From assembly GCA_964583765.1 (NCBI GenBank), contig CAZOWW010000006.1:1-64000 (forward strand): 64,000 nucleotides of DNA, given 5' to 3'. The position numbers and the translations under genes were made by a program. This stretch comes from CAZOWW01 sp964583765. Lineage in GTDB: Bacteria; Actinomycetota; Actinomycetes; Actinomycetales; Kineosporiaceae. Positions 18,520 to 27,017 of the stretch are shown here, piece by piece (the stretch's first letter is position 1; each line of letters begins with the position of its first letter). A model generated the notes under the pieces. That model was not told the DNA's origin. It was given only the letters and a program-made list of their open reading frames with translations, and did not search any database.

Positions 18520-20340
18520 ATGTCTCACCACCGTGCGCCCGTCCCCCCTCCGCACCGGCCCACCGCAATCATCCCGGCAGTGCCCGTGCTGCGACCGGAC
18601 ATGTCCATGACCGGGGGCATGCCTTTGCCTCCGGCCGGTGCCGGCCCCGAAACAGGTGCTGTGCCTGCGGCAGGCGTGGCCCCGGCGACGGGCGCGGTGC
18701 CGATGACTGGCGCCCTCCCGAGGACAGGTGCTCTACCGAGGACCGGTTCCTTGCCCGTGACGGGCGCGCTGCCGACCGGGGGCATGGCCTTGCCGGCGAC
18801 CGGTGCCCTGCCCGTGACAGGCGCTCTGCCGACGGCTGATGCGGGGGGCCAGCCTCTGACGCGCCGTGCGGCAAGAGAGCGCGCCCGTGCCGCCGAGAAC
18901 TCGGGGCAGGCTTCGTCGTCCACCTTCGGGGTGTCGACCTCCTCCGGTGAGCTGCCGTTGACGGGTGCCGTGCCGGTGGCAGGCTCCGCGGACGACATCG
19001 CCTCTCCGTTCGGTGTCGCTGCTCCGACCGGCGCAGGCCCGGCGACCGGTGCCATGCCGCTGAGTGCGACCGGTGCCCTGCGGCTGCCGCTCATGGGGGC
19101 CCTGCCAGGTACGGGGTCGGAACCGCGAACGCCGATCGTTCACGGCGCGGTGCCGTCCACCGGGGTGCTCCCCGAGGCGCTCACCTCGCAGTTCCGTGTC
19201 CCCGGTGCAGATGACCAGGTGCATGCCTGGTCGGAGGCGGACTGGGCGCCGGAGAACCTCCCCACGGGCAGCCTGCCGGTCTCGCCGACGGGCAGCCTCC
19301 CGACGATGCCCACCGGTAGTTACCCGGTCACTTCCACCGGCAGCCTCCCCGTCACTCCGACCGGCAGCATGCCGCTCGTGGACGGGGCACGGCGGCCGGG
19401 ATCACGCGTCGTCGGGGACGTCGCCTGGGTCCGCTTCACCGTGGGCGTCGGCCTGTATCGGCAGGGGCATCTCGACCGAGCCCGCGATGCCCTGCTCGGG
19501 TGCGTGAGCCTCGCCCACCCCGAGTGGTCGGTGCGGGCGGGCGTCGCGCTTGCCGAGCTCCGGCTGGCGGCGGGCGACGACGAGGGAGCGCGAGACGCGC
19601 TGCGTATCGTCGCGGGGTCCGAACACTCACGGTGGTCCCCGGCCGCCACCGCCCGCCTGGGTGCCCTGCTGGCGCAGGCCAGGGACTGGGACGGCGTGCG
19701 GGGCTGCTGCGCCCAGCTGGGCCGGCACACCCGCTCCCTGGCCGCTGCCGGCAAGCTGCGGGAGGCCGCGCAGCTCGCGCGGAGTTCGATGATCCTCGCG
19801 GACCAGGTCGCCCGTGCTCATCCCGCCGAGCTCGAGGACTGCCGTCGGGTGGTCGCGACCGCGGCGCAGGTGGGTCAGTGGCTCTGTGCCTGCGGGGCCC
19901 TGGACGAGGCCGCGGTGTGGTTCGACCGCACCCAGGACCACGCCTACGACCTTCGCCGGCTCGATCCCGACGACGCCGACGGGCCGTACTACCTCGCCCT
20001 GGGGCAGCGGATGAGCGGGATGCTGGGTTACCTGCTGGGCGGCGATCCGCTGTCGGCGGTGGAACCCCTGCAGGAGGCGCTCGAGCACGCCCGGACGGCA
20101 CGACGACTGGCACCGAACCGTCCCGAGGTGGCCGAGGAGTACGGGTCGCTGATCCTGCAGCTGGCGGCGCTGGCCCCGGACCGGGTGAACGCCGACCAGC
20201 TCCGGGAGGCGTTCGACCTGCTCTCCTCCCTGGAGGAGCTTCAGGCGCTCAACACCGCCACCCTGCGGCTGCTCTCCAACGCCCGGACGTCGACGGCGCG
20301 GGCTTCGGATCTCTCCTCGCGTTCCGGGGGCAAGGCGTAG
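18520..20340 (+). CDS. TPR-like protein with tandem LPxTG-like repeats
   Basis: 606 residues, not assigned to a named family. The N-terminal 330 residues are disordered and built from two repeat blocks. One is Thr-Gly-Ala-Leu-Pro type, giving LPRTG (66-70, 72-76), LPVTG (78-82, 97-101), LPATG (91-95), and later LPLTG and LPGTG. A second is PTGSLPVTPTGS-like, near residues 255-300. The C-terminal 270 residues are helical, with TPR-like pairs (VGLYRQGHLDRARDALLGC, WSVRAGVALAELRLAAGDDEGAR, TARLGALLAQARDWDGVRG). There is no signal peptide or C-terminal membrane helix, so the LPxTG copies are unlikely to be sortase signals. The start is set by a leaderless promoter. A scaffold or sensor role is possible but unproven. 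Confidence 0.8.
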   Translation: MSHHRAPVPPPHRPTAIIPAVPVLRPDMSMTGGMPLPPAGAGPETGAVPAAGVAPATGAVPMTGALPRTGALPRTGSLPVTGALPTGGMALPATGALPVTGALPTADAGGQPLTRRAARERARAAENSGQASSSTFGVSTSSGELPLTGAVPVAGSADDIASPFGVAAPTGAGPATGAMPLSATGALRLPLMGALPGTGSEPRTPIVHGAVPSTGVLPEALTSQFRVPGADDQVHAWSEADWAPENLPTGSLPVSPTGSLPTMPTGSYPVTSTGSLPVTPTGSMPLVDGARRPGSRVVGDVAWVRFTVGVGLYRQGHLDRARDALLGCVSLAHPEWSVRAGVALAELRLAAGDDEGARDALRIVAGSEHSRWSPAATARLGALLAQARDWDGVRGCCAQLGRHTRSLAAAGKLREAAQLARSSMILADQVARAHPAELEDCRRVVATAAQVGQWLCACGALDEAAVWFDRTQDHAYDLRRLDPDDADGPYYLALGQRMSGMLGYLLGGDPLSAVEPLQEALEHARTARRLAPNRPEVAEEYGSLILQLAALAPDRVNADQLREAFDLLSSLEELQALNTATLRLLSNARTSTARASDLSSRSGGKA

Positions 20341-20519
20341 GAGCTCGGCCGGTCCGGGACGTCGCCCGGGCTATGCGTGGTGGCCACCCTCCGCGGTGAC
20401 GCGGAGCGTCGAACCTCGGAGATGTGACAATCAGTGTCTGCGAGTCACGCCAAGTAGCAGGATGTGCTCTCCCGAGGTCGTCTTGAGGTCGACGCAGTGT
20501 GATCGGATGACCAGCCACC

Positions 20520-20525
20520 TACCGT
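20520..20525 (+). promoter_or_regulatory. -10 box of the small membrane protein gene (leaderless)
   Basis: TACCGT, then GGATCT, then GTG at 20532. The fixed spacing supports the gene call. Confidence 0.45.
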
Positions 20526-20531
20526 GGATCT

Positions 20532-20984
20532 GTGACCGACACCGTACAGCCGGTTCGGCTGGACCCGCCGTCTCCCGCCTGGACAACGGGAGACACCTCA
20601 GGCGAGCCCACCGCGAACGCCGCCTCCGTGGCTGCGGCGAACTCGCGAGGGTTGGGATGGGCGCAGCGCGCTCGCACCCGGTCCGCCGACGGCTGGCGGT
20701 GTGGGTCGCCTTTGCGTACCCGCCCCGTGACCTGGCGTGAGTTCGCCGCCCAGATCGTCATCGTGAGCGGCCTGTGCGTGGGGGCCTGCCAGCTGGGGTC
20801 GCTCGCCACTCACCACCACGCGTCCGAGCCGTCCCCGATCCGCCCGACTCCCACCACGGAGCGGACGTCGGTCACCGGCTCCGACCGGGTGATCGACCTG
20901 GACATCGATCCGCTCGCCGCTGTCGAGGCCGGCCCCAGCGTCGGTCCTGCCTGGCCGGATCCATCGGTGATCGTGCTTCCCTGA
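20532..20984 (+). CDS. Small single-pass membrane protein, unknown
   Basis: 150 residues, family not recognised. A basic N-terminal half (AQRARTRSADGWR) is followed by one hydrophobic segment FAAQIVIVSGLCVGACQLGSL at about 76-96, then a His/Pro/Thr-rich and acidic C-terminal tail. The positive-inside rule predicts a cytoplasmic N-terminus. Codon third positions are GC-rich, as in neighbouring genes, and a leaderless promoter signature precedes the GTG. Overlapping minus-strand frames look like shadows. It could be specific to this lineage. Confidence 0.55.
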   Translation: MTDTVQPVRLDPPSPAWTTGDTSGEPTANAASVAAANSRGLGWAQRARTRSADGWRCGSPLRTRPVTWREFAAQIVIVSGLCVGACQLGSLATHHHASEPSPIRPTPTTERTSVTGSDRVIDLDIDPLAAVEAGPSVGPAWPDPSVIVLP

Positions 20985-21029
20985 CCTCCGGGCGCGTCCG
21001 GTCGTTCGCGTGACCAGTACCCCGGACCG

Positions 21030-22526
21030 CTAGACCGCCTGGCCGGTGATCACCGGCTGGGTGCCCGCCGCCGGGGCATGTGCCTCCCGCATCAGCCAGC
21101 TCACCGCATCCGTCGCCGACCAGCCCTCCGGACTGCCTCCGCTGAGCCAGTGCTCGGCGTCCAGCAGACGTGCCCCGTGGAGGTCGGAGCCCAGGGTGAT
21201 GATCGGAGCCTCGTCGTAGCCGTCGGCACGGTGCTGGCCCAGGCCGATGTTGGCGACGAGTGCATTGCACAGGCACTTGGATCCCACCGCGCCCCCGGGG
21301 TCCCCGCCCTTGCGCGCGAACATGTCGACCGGCTCGGCCGGGCAGCGGAAGCCGACCGTGCCATTGGGCCGCTGGTAGGCCTGCCTCAGGTAGCCGAGAT
21401 CACACAGCCGCGGCCGGGCGGCGTACACCGAGGCCTCAGCCATGGTGTCCGGGATCTGCGCGACCTTGAACGGGAATCCGGTGGGTGACGCCGCCATGTC
21501 GGTGCGCACCTGAAGGGTGCCGGCGCGCAACTGCTCCAGGAGCTGCTCGCGCAGCGGTGGGAGCAGCCCGGATTCCCGGCACAGGGCGAAGAGTGTGCCC
21601 ACCTGCACCCCGGCGGCCCCGGCCGCCAGGGCGGCGCGGACCTTGCCGGGCTCGCCGTACCCCCCGGCGAGCCAGAAGGGCAGACCGATGGTCGCGATCT
21701 GCTCGAGATTCGCGTCGTCCCGCGGGCCGTAGACCGGTTCCCCGCTCTCGTCGACGACGAGCCGTCCCCGGGGCGGCGCGTTGTGGCCGCCGGCCGAGGG
21801 TCCCTCGACGACGAACCCGTCGGGCCGGGTGAACGGGTCGCGGGCCAGATAGGCCGCCAGGACGTGCGCGGAGACGATGGCGAGGAAGCGCGGGCGCCGC
21901 ATCGGGGCCAGGCTCCCCGCGCCCAGTTCCGCGGGGTCGAGGGTCACCGGCTGGGCGGGACCGCCCGTGACGTCCACCTGGATCGTCCCGGGTCGGTGCG
22001 CCGAGAGCTCGGTCAGCAGGGAGGGCAGGAGGCGGGGGATCCCGGCGCCCACGAGCACGTAGTCGGCCCCGGCCAGGACCGCGCCGTACGCGGCGGCCGG
22101 CAGGGCCACCTGGATCTTCTCGAGGAAGTTGATCCCGATGAGGCCGTCGTGCCCCTCCTTGGCGAGCCACACCTCGACGAAGTTCCCCGCCACGGTGAGC
22201 TCGTCACGAGCGAGGTTCGGACGCAGGCCCGGTCGCGGGGTGGGCTTGTAGGGCTTGCCCTCCGGGCGTCCCTCGGGCCGGAACCATCGGTCCAGCACGC
22301 GCGCGGCCACCTCGGGCAGGGGGAAGTGGGCCAGGGCACGCCGGGCCGAGCCGTCGACGTCGCCGTCCTGCAGGCGACGGGCGAGGGTGACGTCCAGGGC
22401 GGTGCCGGAGACCACTCCCAGGTGCCCCGCGCGGGCCACGGCTCTCGCCAGGCGCCAGGCCGAGACCCCCACCCCCATCCCTCCCTGGATGACGACGGGC
22501 AGACGTTCCGCTGTGTTCGGGTCCAT
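21030..22526 (-). CDS. Nitronate monooxygenase-like FMN protein (NPD family)
   Basis: 498-residue TIM-barrel flavoprotein related to nitronate monooxygenase and the PfaD enoyl reductase group. It starts VVIQGGMGVGVSAWRLARAVA, has DYVLVGAGIPR, the phosphate-binding EGPSAGGHN, and GLPFWLAGGYGEPGKVRAAL followed by GAAGVQVGTLFALCRESG. It is longer than ordinary nitronate monooxygenases (about 330-370) and carries a C-terminal Cys-containing segment (CLCNALVANIGL) seen in the larger NPD proteins. The substrate is not predictable. Ribosome site GGAAGG lies seven bases before the ATG. Confidence 0.85.
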   Translation of the reverse strand: MDPNTAERLPVVIQGGMGVGVSAWRLARAVARAGHLGVVSGTALDVTLARRLQDGDVDGSARRALAHFPLPEVAARVLDRWFRPEGRPEGKPYKPTPRPGLRPNLARDELTVAGNFVEVWLAKEGHDGLIGINFLEKIQVALPAAAYGAVLAGADYVLVGAGIPRLLPSLLTELSAHRPGTIQVDVTGGPAQPVTLDPAELGAGSLAPMRRPRFLAIVSAHVLAAYLARDPFTRPDGFVVEGPSAGGHNAPPRGRLVVDESGEPVYGPRDDANLEQIATIGLPFWLAGGYGEPGKVRAALAAGAAGVQVGTLFALCRESGLLPPLREQLLEQLRAGTLQVRTDMAASPTGFPFKVAQIPDTMAEASVYAARPRLCDLGYLRQAYQRPNGTVGFRCPAEPVDMFARKGGDPGGAVGSKCLCNALVANIGLGQHRADGYDEAPIITLGSDLHGARLLDAEHWLSGGSPEGWSATDAVSWLMREAHAPAAGTQPVITGQAV

Positions 22527-22747
22527 CCTCGAACCTTCCGTGGGGACGGGCCGCGGACCTCGGCGTTCGGGGCCGGCGGAGCGGGCAACGGCGGTGGCGG
22601 CGCTCGGTGTCGTAGCGTCGCACCTAAGGTTACGTCACCGTAGGGTCGTACGTCCCCCCAGGTTTGACAAGCCGATGACGAGCTGACGAACGCCGGGCCC
22701 GGAACCGTGAAGGAGCTGGGAATTCTCGCTGAAGTGTCCCCGGATGC

Positions 22748-23737
22748 ATGGCCCTCGCGCCCGTCCCGTCGCACGCTCGTCCCGTGACCATCAGCAGCTC
22801 CACCTCCGGGACGCCGCGCGTCGCCTCCGCCCCGCCGTCCCTCGTCGCGTCCGGGTTCCCGCCCGTCGCTGCCCCGGGACGGTCGCCGTCCGGCATGCTG
22901 TCCCTGTCCGCCGTTCCGCCGACCGTGGCCCTGCCGCTGTCCGTGGCGGGTCGGCCGTCCCGCATCTCGGAGTCGCCCGTGCCGCGGTATCCGGTGGAGC
23001 CGGGCCAGCGCTACGCCATCGCTCATCGGTGCGGAGGCGGGCTGGCGCCGGAGAACACGCTGGCGGCCGCACGCCGATCGGTGGCGGCCGGGGCACGCCA
23101 TCTCGAGGTGGACGTCGAGATCACGACGGACGGCGTCTGCGTCGCGGCGCACGACCCGGACCTGCGCCGGGTCACGGGACGCCGGGTGCGGGTGGCCGAC
23201 GTCCCGTGGACGGCGCTCGGCGACCTGCGGGTGGGGGGCACCAAGCCCATCCCCCGCCTGGAGGAACTGCTGGAGGAGTTCCCGCGGACCCGCTTCATGA
23301 TCGATATCAAGGATCCGCGGGCGATCGAGCCGGTGTGGCAGCTGGTGCACGCCCTGGACGCCGTGCCCCGGATCTGCCTGACCGGGTTGCACGACCCGTG
23401 GCTCGCCCGGGCCCGGGCGGTGTTCGGCCCCGAGGTGCTCACCTCCATGGGACGGGACTCGCTGCTGCGCCTCGTGCGGGCGGTACTGCTGGGGCGTGGC
23501 GACGCCGGGGTGCGCTGGACGCCCTACCTGCATGTGCCGCGGCGGATGATGCGCCTGCCCCGGCTCGCGCACGGCCTTCTCGCCCGGGCCCGGGACCACG
23601 GGTCCGAGCTCATCGTCTGGACCGTGGACGACGAGCGGACCATGACCGCGCTGTTGGCGATGGGCGTGGACGGGCTCATCACCGACCGGCCGGACCTCCT
23701 GGGTGGCCTTCTCCGCCGGCAGGGGCTGGCCGGCTGA
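22748..23737 (+). CDS. Glycerophosphodiester phosphodiesterase family protein
   Basis: 329 residues, with about 85 low-complexity residues (Ser/Pro/Ala) before a GDPD TIM barrel. The catalytic His pair is AHRCGG...PENT and HDPDLRRVTG, and the metal Glu/Asp are in LEVDVEITTDG. The end of the barrel (IVWTVDDERTMTALLAMGVDGLITDRP) is typical. It is predicted to hydrolyse glycerophosphodiesters to glycerol-3-phosphate and an alcohol. The true start may be later: a GTG at 22784 and an ATG at about 22895 are in frame. No signal peptide is evident with the first start. It is convergent with the symporter operon. Confidence 0.86.
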   Translation: MALAPVPSHARPVTISSSTSGTPRVASAPPSLVASGFPPVAAPGRSPSGMLSLSAVPPTVALPLSVAGRPSRISESPVPRYPVEPGQRYAIAHRCGGGLAPENTLAAARRSVAAGARHLEVDVEITTDGVCVAAHDPDLRRVTGRRVRVADVPWTALGDLRVGGTKPIPRLEELLEEFPRTRFMIDIKDPRAIEPVWQLVHALDAVPRICLTGLHDPWLARARAVFGPEVLTSMGRDSLLRLVRAVLLGRGDAGVRWTPYLHVPRRMMRLPRLAHGLLARARDHGSELIVWTVDDERTMTALLAMGVDGLITDRPDLLGGLLRRQGLAG

Positions 23738-23756
23738 GGATCCCGGCCCGGGGCGT

Positions 23757-23830
23757 CCGGCGGGTGTCCGAGCGGGTCGCCAGCAGAGGCTGGCCGGCGG
23801 GTGTCCGAGCGGGTCGCCGGCAGAAGCTGG
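23757..23830. repeat. 37-base tandem duplication
   Basis: Two adjacent 37-base copies (23757-23793, 23794-23830) differ at two positions. They sit between the convergent GDPD and symporter genes. A partial related copy lies at the end of the GDPD gene. Confidence 0.85.
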
Positions 23831-23865
23831 ACGGGGATCTCGGGCGGGTCGAGGGTGCGGCCGGT

Positions 23866-25632
23866 TCAGCGCCGGGCGCGGAAGCGGGGCGCGGGCGGGG
23901 TCTCGCCGCGGTCGACGTCCAGGCTCTCCGGGGTGTGCAGGCGCACCATGATCCGCCCGGTCGCCGGGGTCGCCCCCCTGCGGGTGGCCAGCGAGACCAG
24001 CACCATGGTCAGGAAGGCCGCGGGCACCGACCAGGCAGCCGGCTGGGCGACCAGCGCCGCGGCCAGGCCCGAGCGGGGGATGCCGCCGAGGGTGAGCAGG
24101 ATCGCCGTCCCGGCGCCGAGCCCGCCGACGACCATCCCGGCCGCCGCGCCGGCCACGGTGAGCCGGCGCCACCAGATGCCCAGCACGAGCAGCGGGCAGA
24201 AGGTGGACGCGGCGAGGGCGAAGGCCAGCCCGACGGTGTCGGCGAGCCCCGTGTGCACCGGGAACAGCGACAGCGCCCCAGCCGTCCCGATCACCAGGGC
24301 CGCGGCCGCGCGGAAGCCCCGGCGCCCGGAACGTCCGGGGAACAGGTCCCGGCTGAGCACACCGGCCACCGAGATGGCCAGGCCGCCCGAGGTCGACAGG
24401 AACGCCGCGAAGGCGCCGGCGGTGAGCAGCGCCGCGGTCAGATCGCCCCAGGGCGCGGGCAGGAGCCGGCGCGGGATCTCCAGCACCACCGTGTCCGTGT
24501 GCCCGGTGAGCAGCAGATCGGGCGCGTAGAGACGGCCGATCGCGCCGTAGACGGGCGGGAACAGGTAGAAGGCGCCGAGCAGTGCCACCACGATCAGCGT
24601 CGTCCGTCGCGCGGCCCGGCCGTCCGGGTTGGTGTAGAAGCGGACGAGGACGTGCGGCAAGCCCATCGTGCCCAGGAGGAGGGCGATGAGCAGCGAGTAC
24701 GTCCGGTACAGGGAATGGTTGCGGTTGCCCTCCGCGGCCCCGGGAACCGCCCAGCGGGCGCCGTCGTCCGCGGCGAGGCCGGTGGCCTCGGGGACGACGG
24801 CTCCGGCCGGCAGGTCCACGTGCGTGCCCCCGCCGATGCGGGCGGTGCCGGGACCGAGTGTGGTCACGCCGTCGACACGATGGCCGTCCAGGGTGCCGTG
24901 CAGGGTCATCGTGACCGGGGTGCGCACCTCGACCGTGACGGTGTCGGGCACGGTGAGCGAGATCGCGTGGCGGGCCACCGGGTCGGGGGCCGCGGGGTCG
25001 GGCGATCCGTCCAGGTGCCAGGCGATCAACAGCAGGACGACCGGGACCGCGATCGCCGTGAGCTTGAGCCAGTACTGCACGGCCTGCAGCAGGGTGATCG
25101 AGCGCATCGCCCCGGCGGCCACGTTGGTCAGCACGACCACGGCCACGAGCAGGGTGCCCACCCAGGCCGGGGTGCCGGTCACCGTGCGCAGCGCCAGACC
25201 CGCGCCCTGGAACTGGGGGATCAGGTACAGGCACCCGATGGCGACCACCAGCACCGCGGCCAGCCGGCGCATGCGGGGATCGCCCAGCCGCATCTCGGCG
25301 AAGTCGGGCAGGGTGTACGCCCCGGACCGGCGCAGCGGGGCCGAGACCAGCACCAGCAGCACGAGATACCCCGCCGTGTAGCCGATCGGGTACCAGAGCA
25401 TGTCCGTGCCGTAGGCCAGGATCAGTCCGGCGACGCCGAGGAAGCTCGCGGCCGAGAGGTACTCGCCGCCGATCGCCGAGGCGTTCCAGCGGGGGTCGAT
25501 CGCTCGGCTGGCGACGTAGAAGTCACTCGTCGTGCGGGACAGGCGCAACCCCATCGCGCCGATGGCGAACGTGGTGGCGCAGACCAGGACGATCGCCACC
25601 ACCTGTTCCCAGGACCCCGATCCGCTGCTCAC
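23866..25632 (-). CDS. Sodium:solute symporter (ActP/acetate-type)
   Basis: 588-residue SSS-family permease with about 13 hydrophobic helices. Recognisable parts are the N-terminal TTSDFYVASRAIDPRWNASA, GGEYLSAASFLG, and AFAAFLSTSGGLAISVAGVLSRD in the helix 8-9 region. Long hydrophilic insertions (about 235-310) separate helices. Members of this branch carry monocarboxylates such as acetate or pyruvate with Na+. GTG 25632 is used because it overlaps the stop of the DUF485 gene (GTGA); the longer ORF start is inside that gene. It is the last gene of a kinase-regulator-DUF485-symporter operon. Confidence 0.9.
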   Translation of the reverse strand: MSSGSGSWEQVVAIVLVCATTFAIGAMGLRLSRTTSDFYVASRAIDPRWNASAIGGEYLSAASFLGVAGLILAYGTDMLWYPIGYTAGYLVLLVLVSAPLRRSGAYTLPDFAEMRLGDPRMRRLAAVLVVAIGCLYLIPQFQGAGLALRTVTGTPAWVGTLLVAVVVLTNVAAGAMRSITLLQAVQYWLKLTAIAVPVVLLLIAWHLDGSPDPAAPDPVARHAISLTVPDTVTVEVRTPVTMTLHGTLDGHRVDGVTTLGPGTARIGGGTHVDLPAGAVVPEATGLAADDGARWAVPGAAEGNRNHSLYRTYSLLIALLLGTMGLPHVLVRFYTNPDGRAARRTTLIVVALLGAFYLFPPVYGAIGRLYAPDLLLTGHTDTVVLEIPRRLLPAPWGDLTAALLTAGAFAAFLSTSGGLAISVAGVLSRDLFPGRSGRRGFRAAAALVIGTAGALSLFPVHTGLADTVGLAFALAASTFCPLLVLGIWWRRLTVAGAAAGMVVGGLGAGTAILLTLGGIPRSGLAAALVAQPAAWSVPAAFLTMVLVSLATRRGATPATGRIMVRLHTPESLDVDRGETPPAPRFRARR

Positions 25633-26075
25633 GGTCTCGGTCGCCCCCCGTCGGGGCCGTCCGTGGGCGGTGCGCCGGCCAGTTCGGTGAAGTCCCGCTC
25701 GATGCGCTCGGCAGCCCGGATGTGCCACCAGGAGGCGCCCACCAGCAGCGGGTAGACGACGCAGCCGAGGATCAGCCAGGGGAGCGGGACCGTCGCCACC
25801 CGGAATCTGGTGATCACCGGGAACGCGGTGAACAGGGTCGGCAGGGCGCCGAGGCAGAGGACGACGACGGTCAGCACCGTGCCGGCGAGCCGTCGCTGCG
25901 AGCGCAGCAGGGATCGCATGTAGACCTCGCCGACCCCGGTGTGCTCGTCGATGTCGCGCGTCACCGGCCGGGTGGTCGGTGGGCTGAGCAGGGTCGCCCG
26001 CGGGCTGGTCACCCGTACCCGCTGGGGCGGCCGGCCAGGCCGTGGGGTGGGGGCGGGGTCCTCGCCGGTGCTCAC
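25629..26075 (-). CDS. DUF485-type small membrane protein
   Basis: 148 residues. A basic, Pro/Arg-rich N-terminus is followed by two transmembrane helices (LAGTVLTVVVLCLGALPTLF and LPWLILGCVVYPLLVGASWW) with the pattern of DUF485 proteins, which accompany acetate-type symporters such as ActP (YjcH in E. coli). A short cytoplasmic tail follows (AAERIERDFTEL). It overlaps the symporter gene by four bases. GTG 26075 is preferred, with CGGAGA nearby; a start 30 bases upstream is open. It probably assists the symporter. Confidence 0.8.
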   Translation of the reverse strand: MSTGEDPAPTPRPGRPPQRVRVTSPRATLLSPPTTRPVTRDIDEHTGVGEVYMRSLLRSQRRLAGTVLTVVVLCLGALPTLFTAFPVITRFRVATVPLPWLILGCVVYPLLVGASWWHIRAAERIERDFTELAGAPPTDGPDGGRPRP

Positions 26076-26160
26076 CCGAGTCTCCGTGCGGGGACGCCCG
26101 AACACCGGCCTACCCGTGGACGGGCTGCTCGGGGACGGCCGGCCCGCGGGCGGGCCCAGG

Positions 26161-26928
26161 TCATCGGGAATCGCGGGCGAGGTTGGTGGAGCGCACGAGC
26201 CGGTCCCGCAACTGCTTGGTGTGCCGCCGGCTCACCTGCAGCACGGTGGAGCCCAGTCGCACGGAACAGCGGCCGCTGTCGATCCGGATCTCGTCCACGT
26301 GGTGGAGCGAGACGAGGGTGCTGCGGTGGATGCGCACGAACCCCGCCTCGGCCCAGCGTTCCTCCAGCGTGGTCAGCGGGATCCGCAGGAGGTGGCTGCT
26401 CGTGGCGGTGTGGAGTCTGGCGTAGTCGCCCTGGGCCTCCACGTAGCGCACCTGCGACCGGTTCACGAACCGGGTCACCCCGCCCAGTTCGACCGCGATG
26501 GTCTCGTCCTCGGGCTGGTTCACCGGTTCGGTGGCGGTGCGGGCCTCCGCCACGCGGCGGATGCTCTCGGCCAGCCGTTGCGGGCGGACCGGCTTCATCA
26601 GGTAGTCCGTGGCCTGCAGGTCGAAGGCGTCCAGCGCGTGCCGGTCGTATGCGGTCACGAAGACGACCTGAGGCCGGGGGGTGTACCGCGCGAGCACCCG
26701 GGCGAGGTCGAGTCCGCTGAGGCCGGGCATCTTGATGTCGGAGAACACGACGTCGATCGGCTCGGCGTCCAGGATCCGCAGTGCCTCCTGGGCGCTCCCG
26801 GCGGCGCGTACCGACTCGATCCGACGGTCCTGGCCGAGCAGGTACGCGAGTTCGGATCGGGCGGGCGCCTCGTCGTCGACGACCAGCGCACGCAGACGGG
26901 GGGTCTGGGGCGTCGTCGAGCCGGGCAT
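26161..26928 (-). CDS. LytTR-family response regulator
   Basis: 255 residues. The receiver domain (1-125) contains ALVVDDEAPAR, the phospho-acceptor Asp in VVFSDIKMPGLSG, the Thr in VFVTAYD and Lys in LMKPVRP. The LytTR DNA-binding domain (about 150-250) contains VRYVEAQGDYARLH and FVRIHRSTLVSLHHVDEI. LytTR proteins bind direct repeats spaced about two helical turns. The gene lies between the cognate LytS-type kinase (89 bases upstream) and the transport genes, resembling BtsSR/YpdAB systems, in which pyruvate sensing controls a transporter. Confidence 0.93.
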   Translation of the reverse strand: MPGSTTPQTPRLRALVVDDEAPARSELAYLLGQDRRIESVRAAGSAQEALRILDAEPIDVVFSDIKMPGLSGLDLARVLARYTPRPQVVFVTAYDRHALDAFDLQATDYLMKPVRPQRLAESIRRVAEARTATEPVNQPEDETIAVELGGVTRFVNRSQVRYVEAQGDYARLHTATSSHLLRIPLTTLEERWAEAGFVRIHRSTLVSLHHVDEIRIDSGRCSVRLGSTVLQVSRRHTKQLRDRLVRSTNLARDSR

Positions 26929-27017
26929 GGGGCGAGCCTACGGCGTTCCGCCGTCCAGATCGAGGAGGAACGGTGCGGTACGGGACACGAGCCGCGTGGG
27001 GCAACGGGCGGGGACGA

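Noticed and set aside
18520..19600. Sortase-anchored surface protein because of LPxTG motifs
   Set aside because: No signal peptide, no hydrophobic C-terminus, and the motifs are internal and tandem.
22013..25234. 1073-residue minus-strand open frame
   Set aside because: Overlaps the symporter and NPD genes in another frame and is antisense to GDPD; no start signal or domain.
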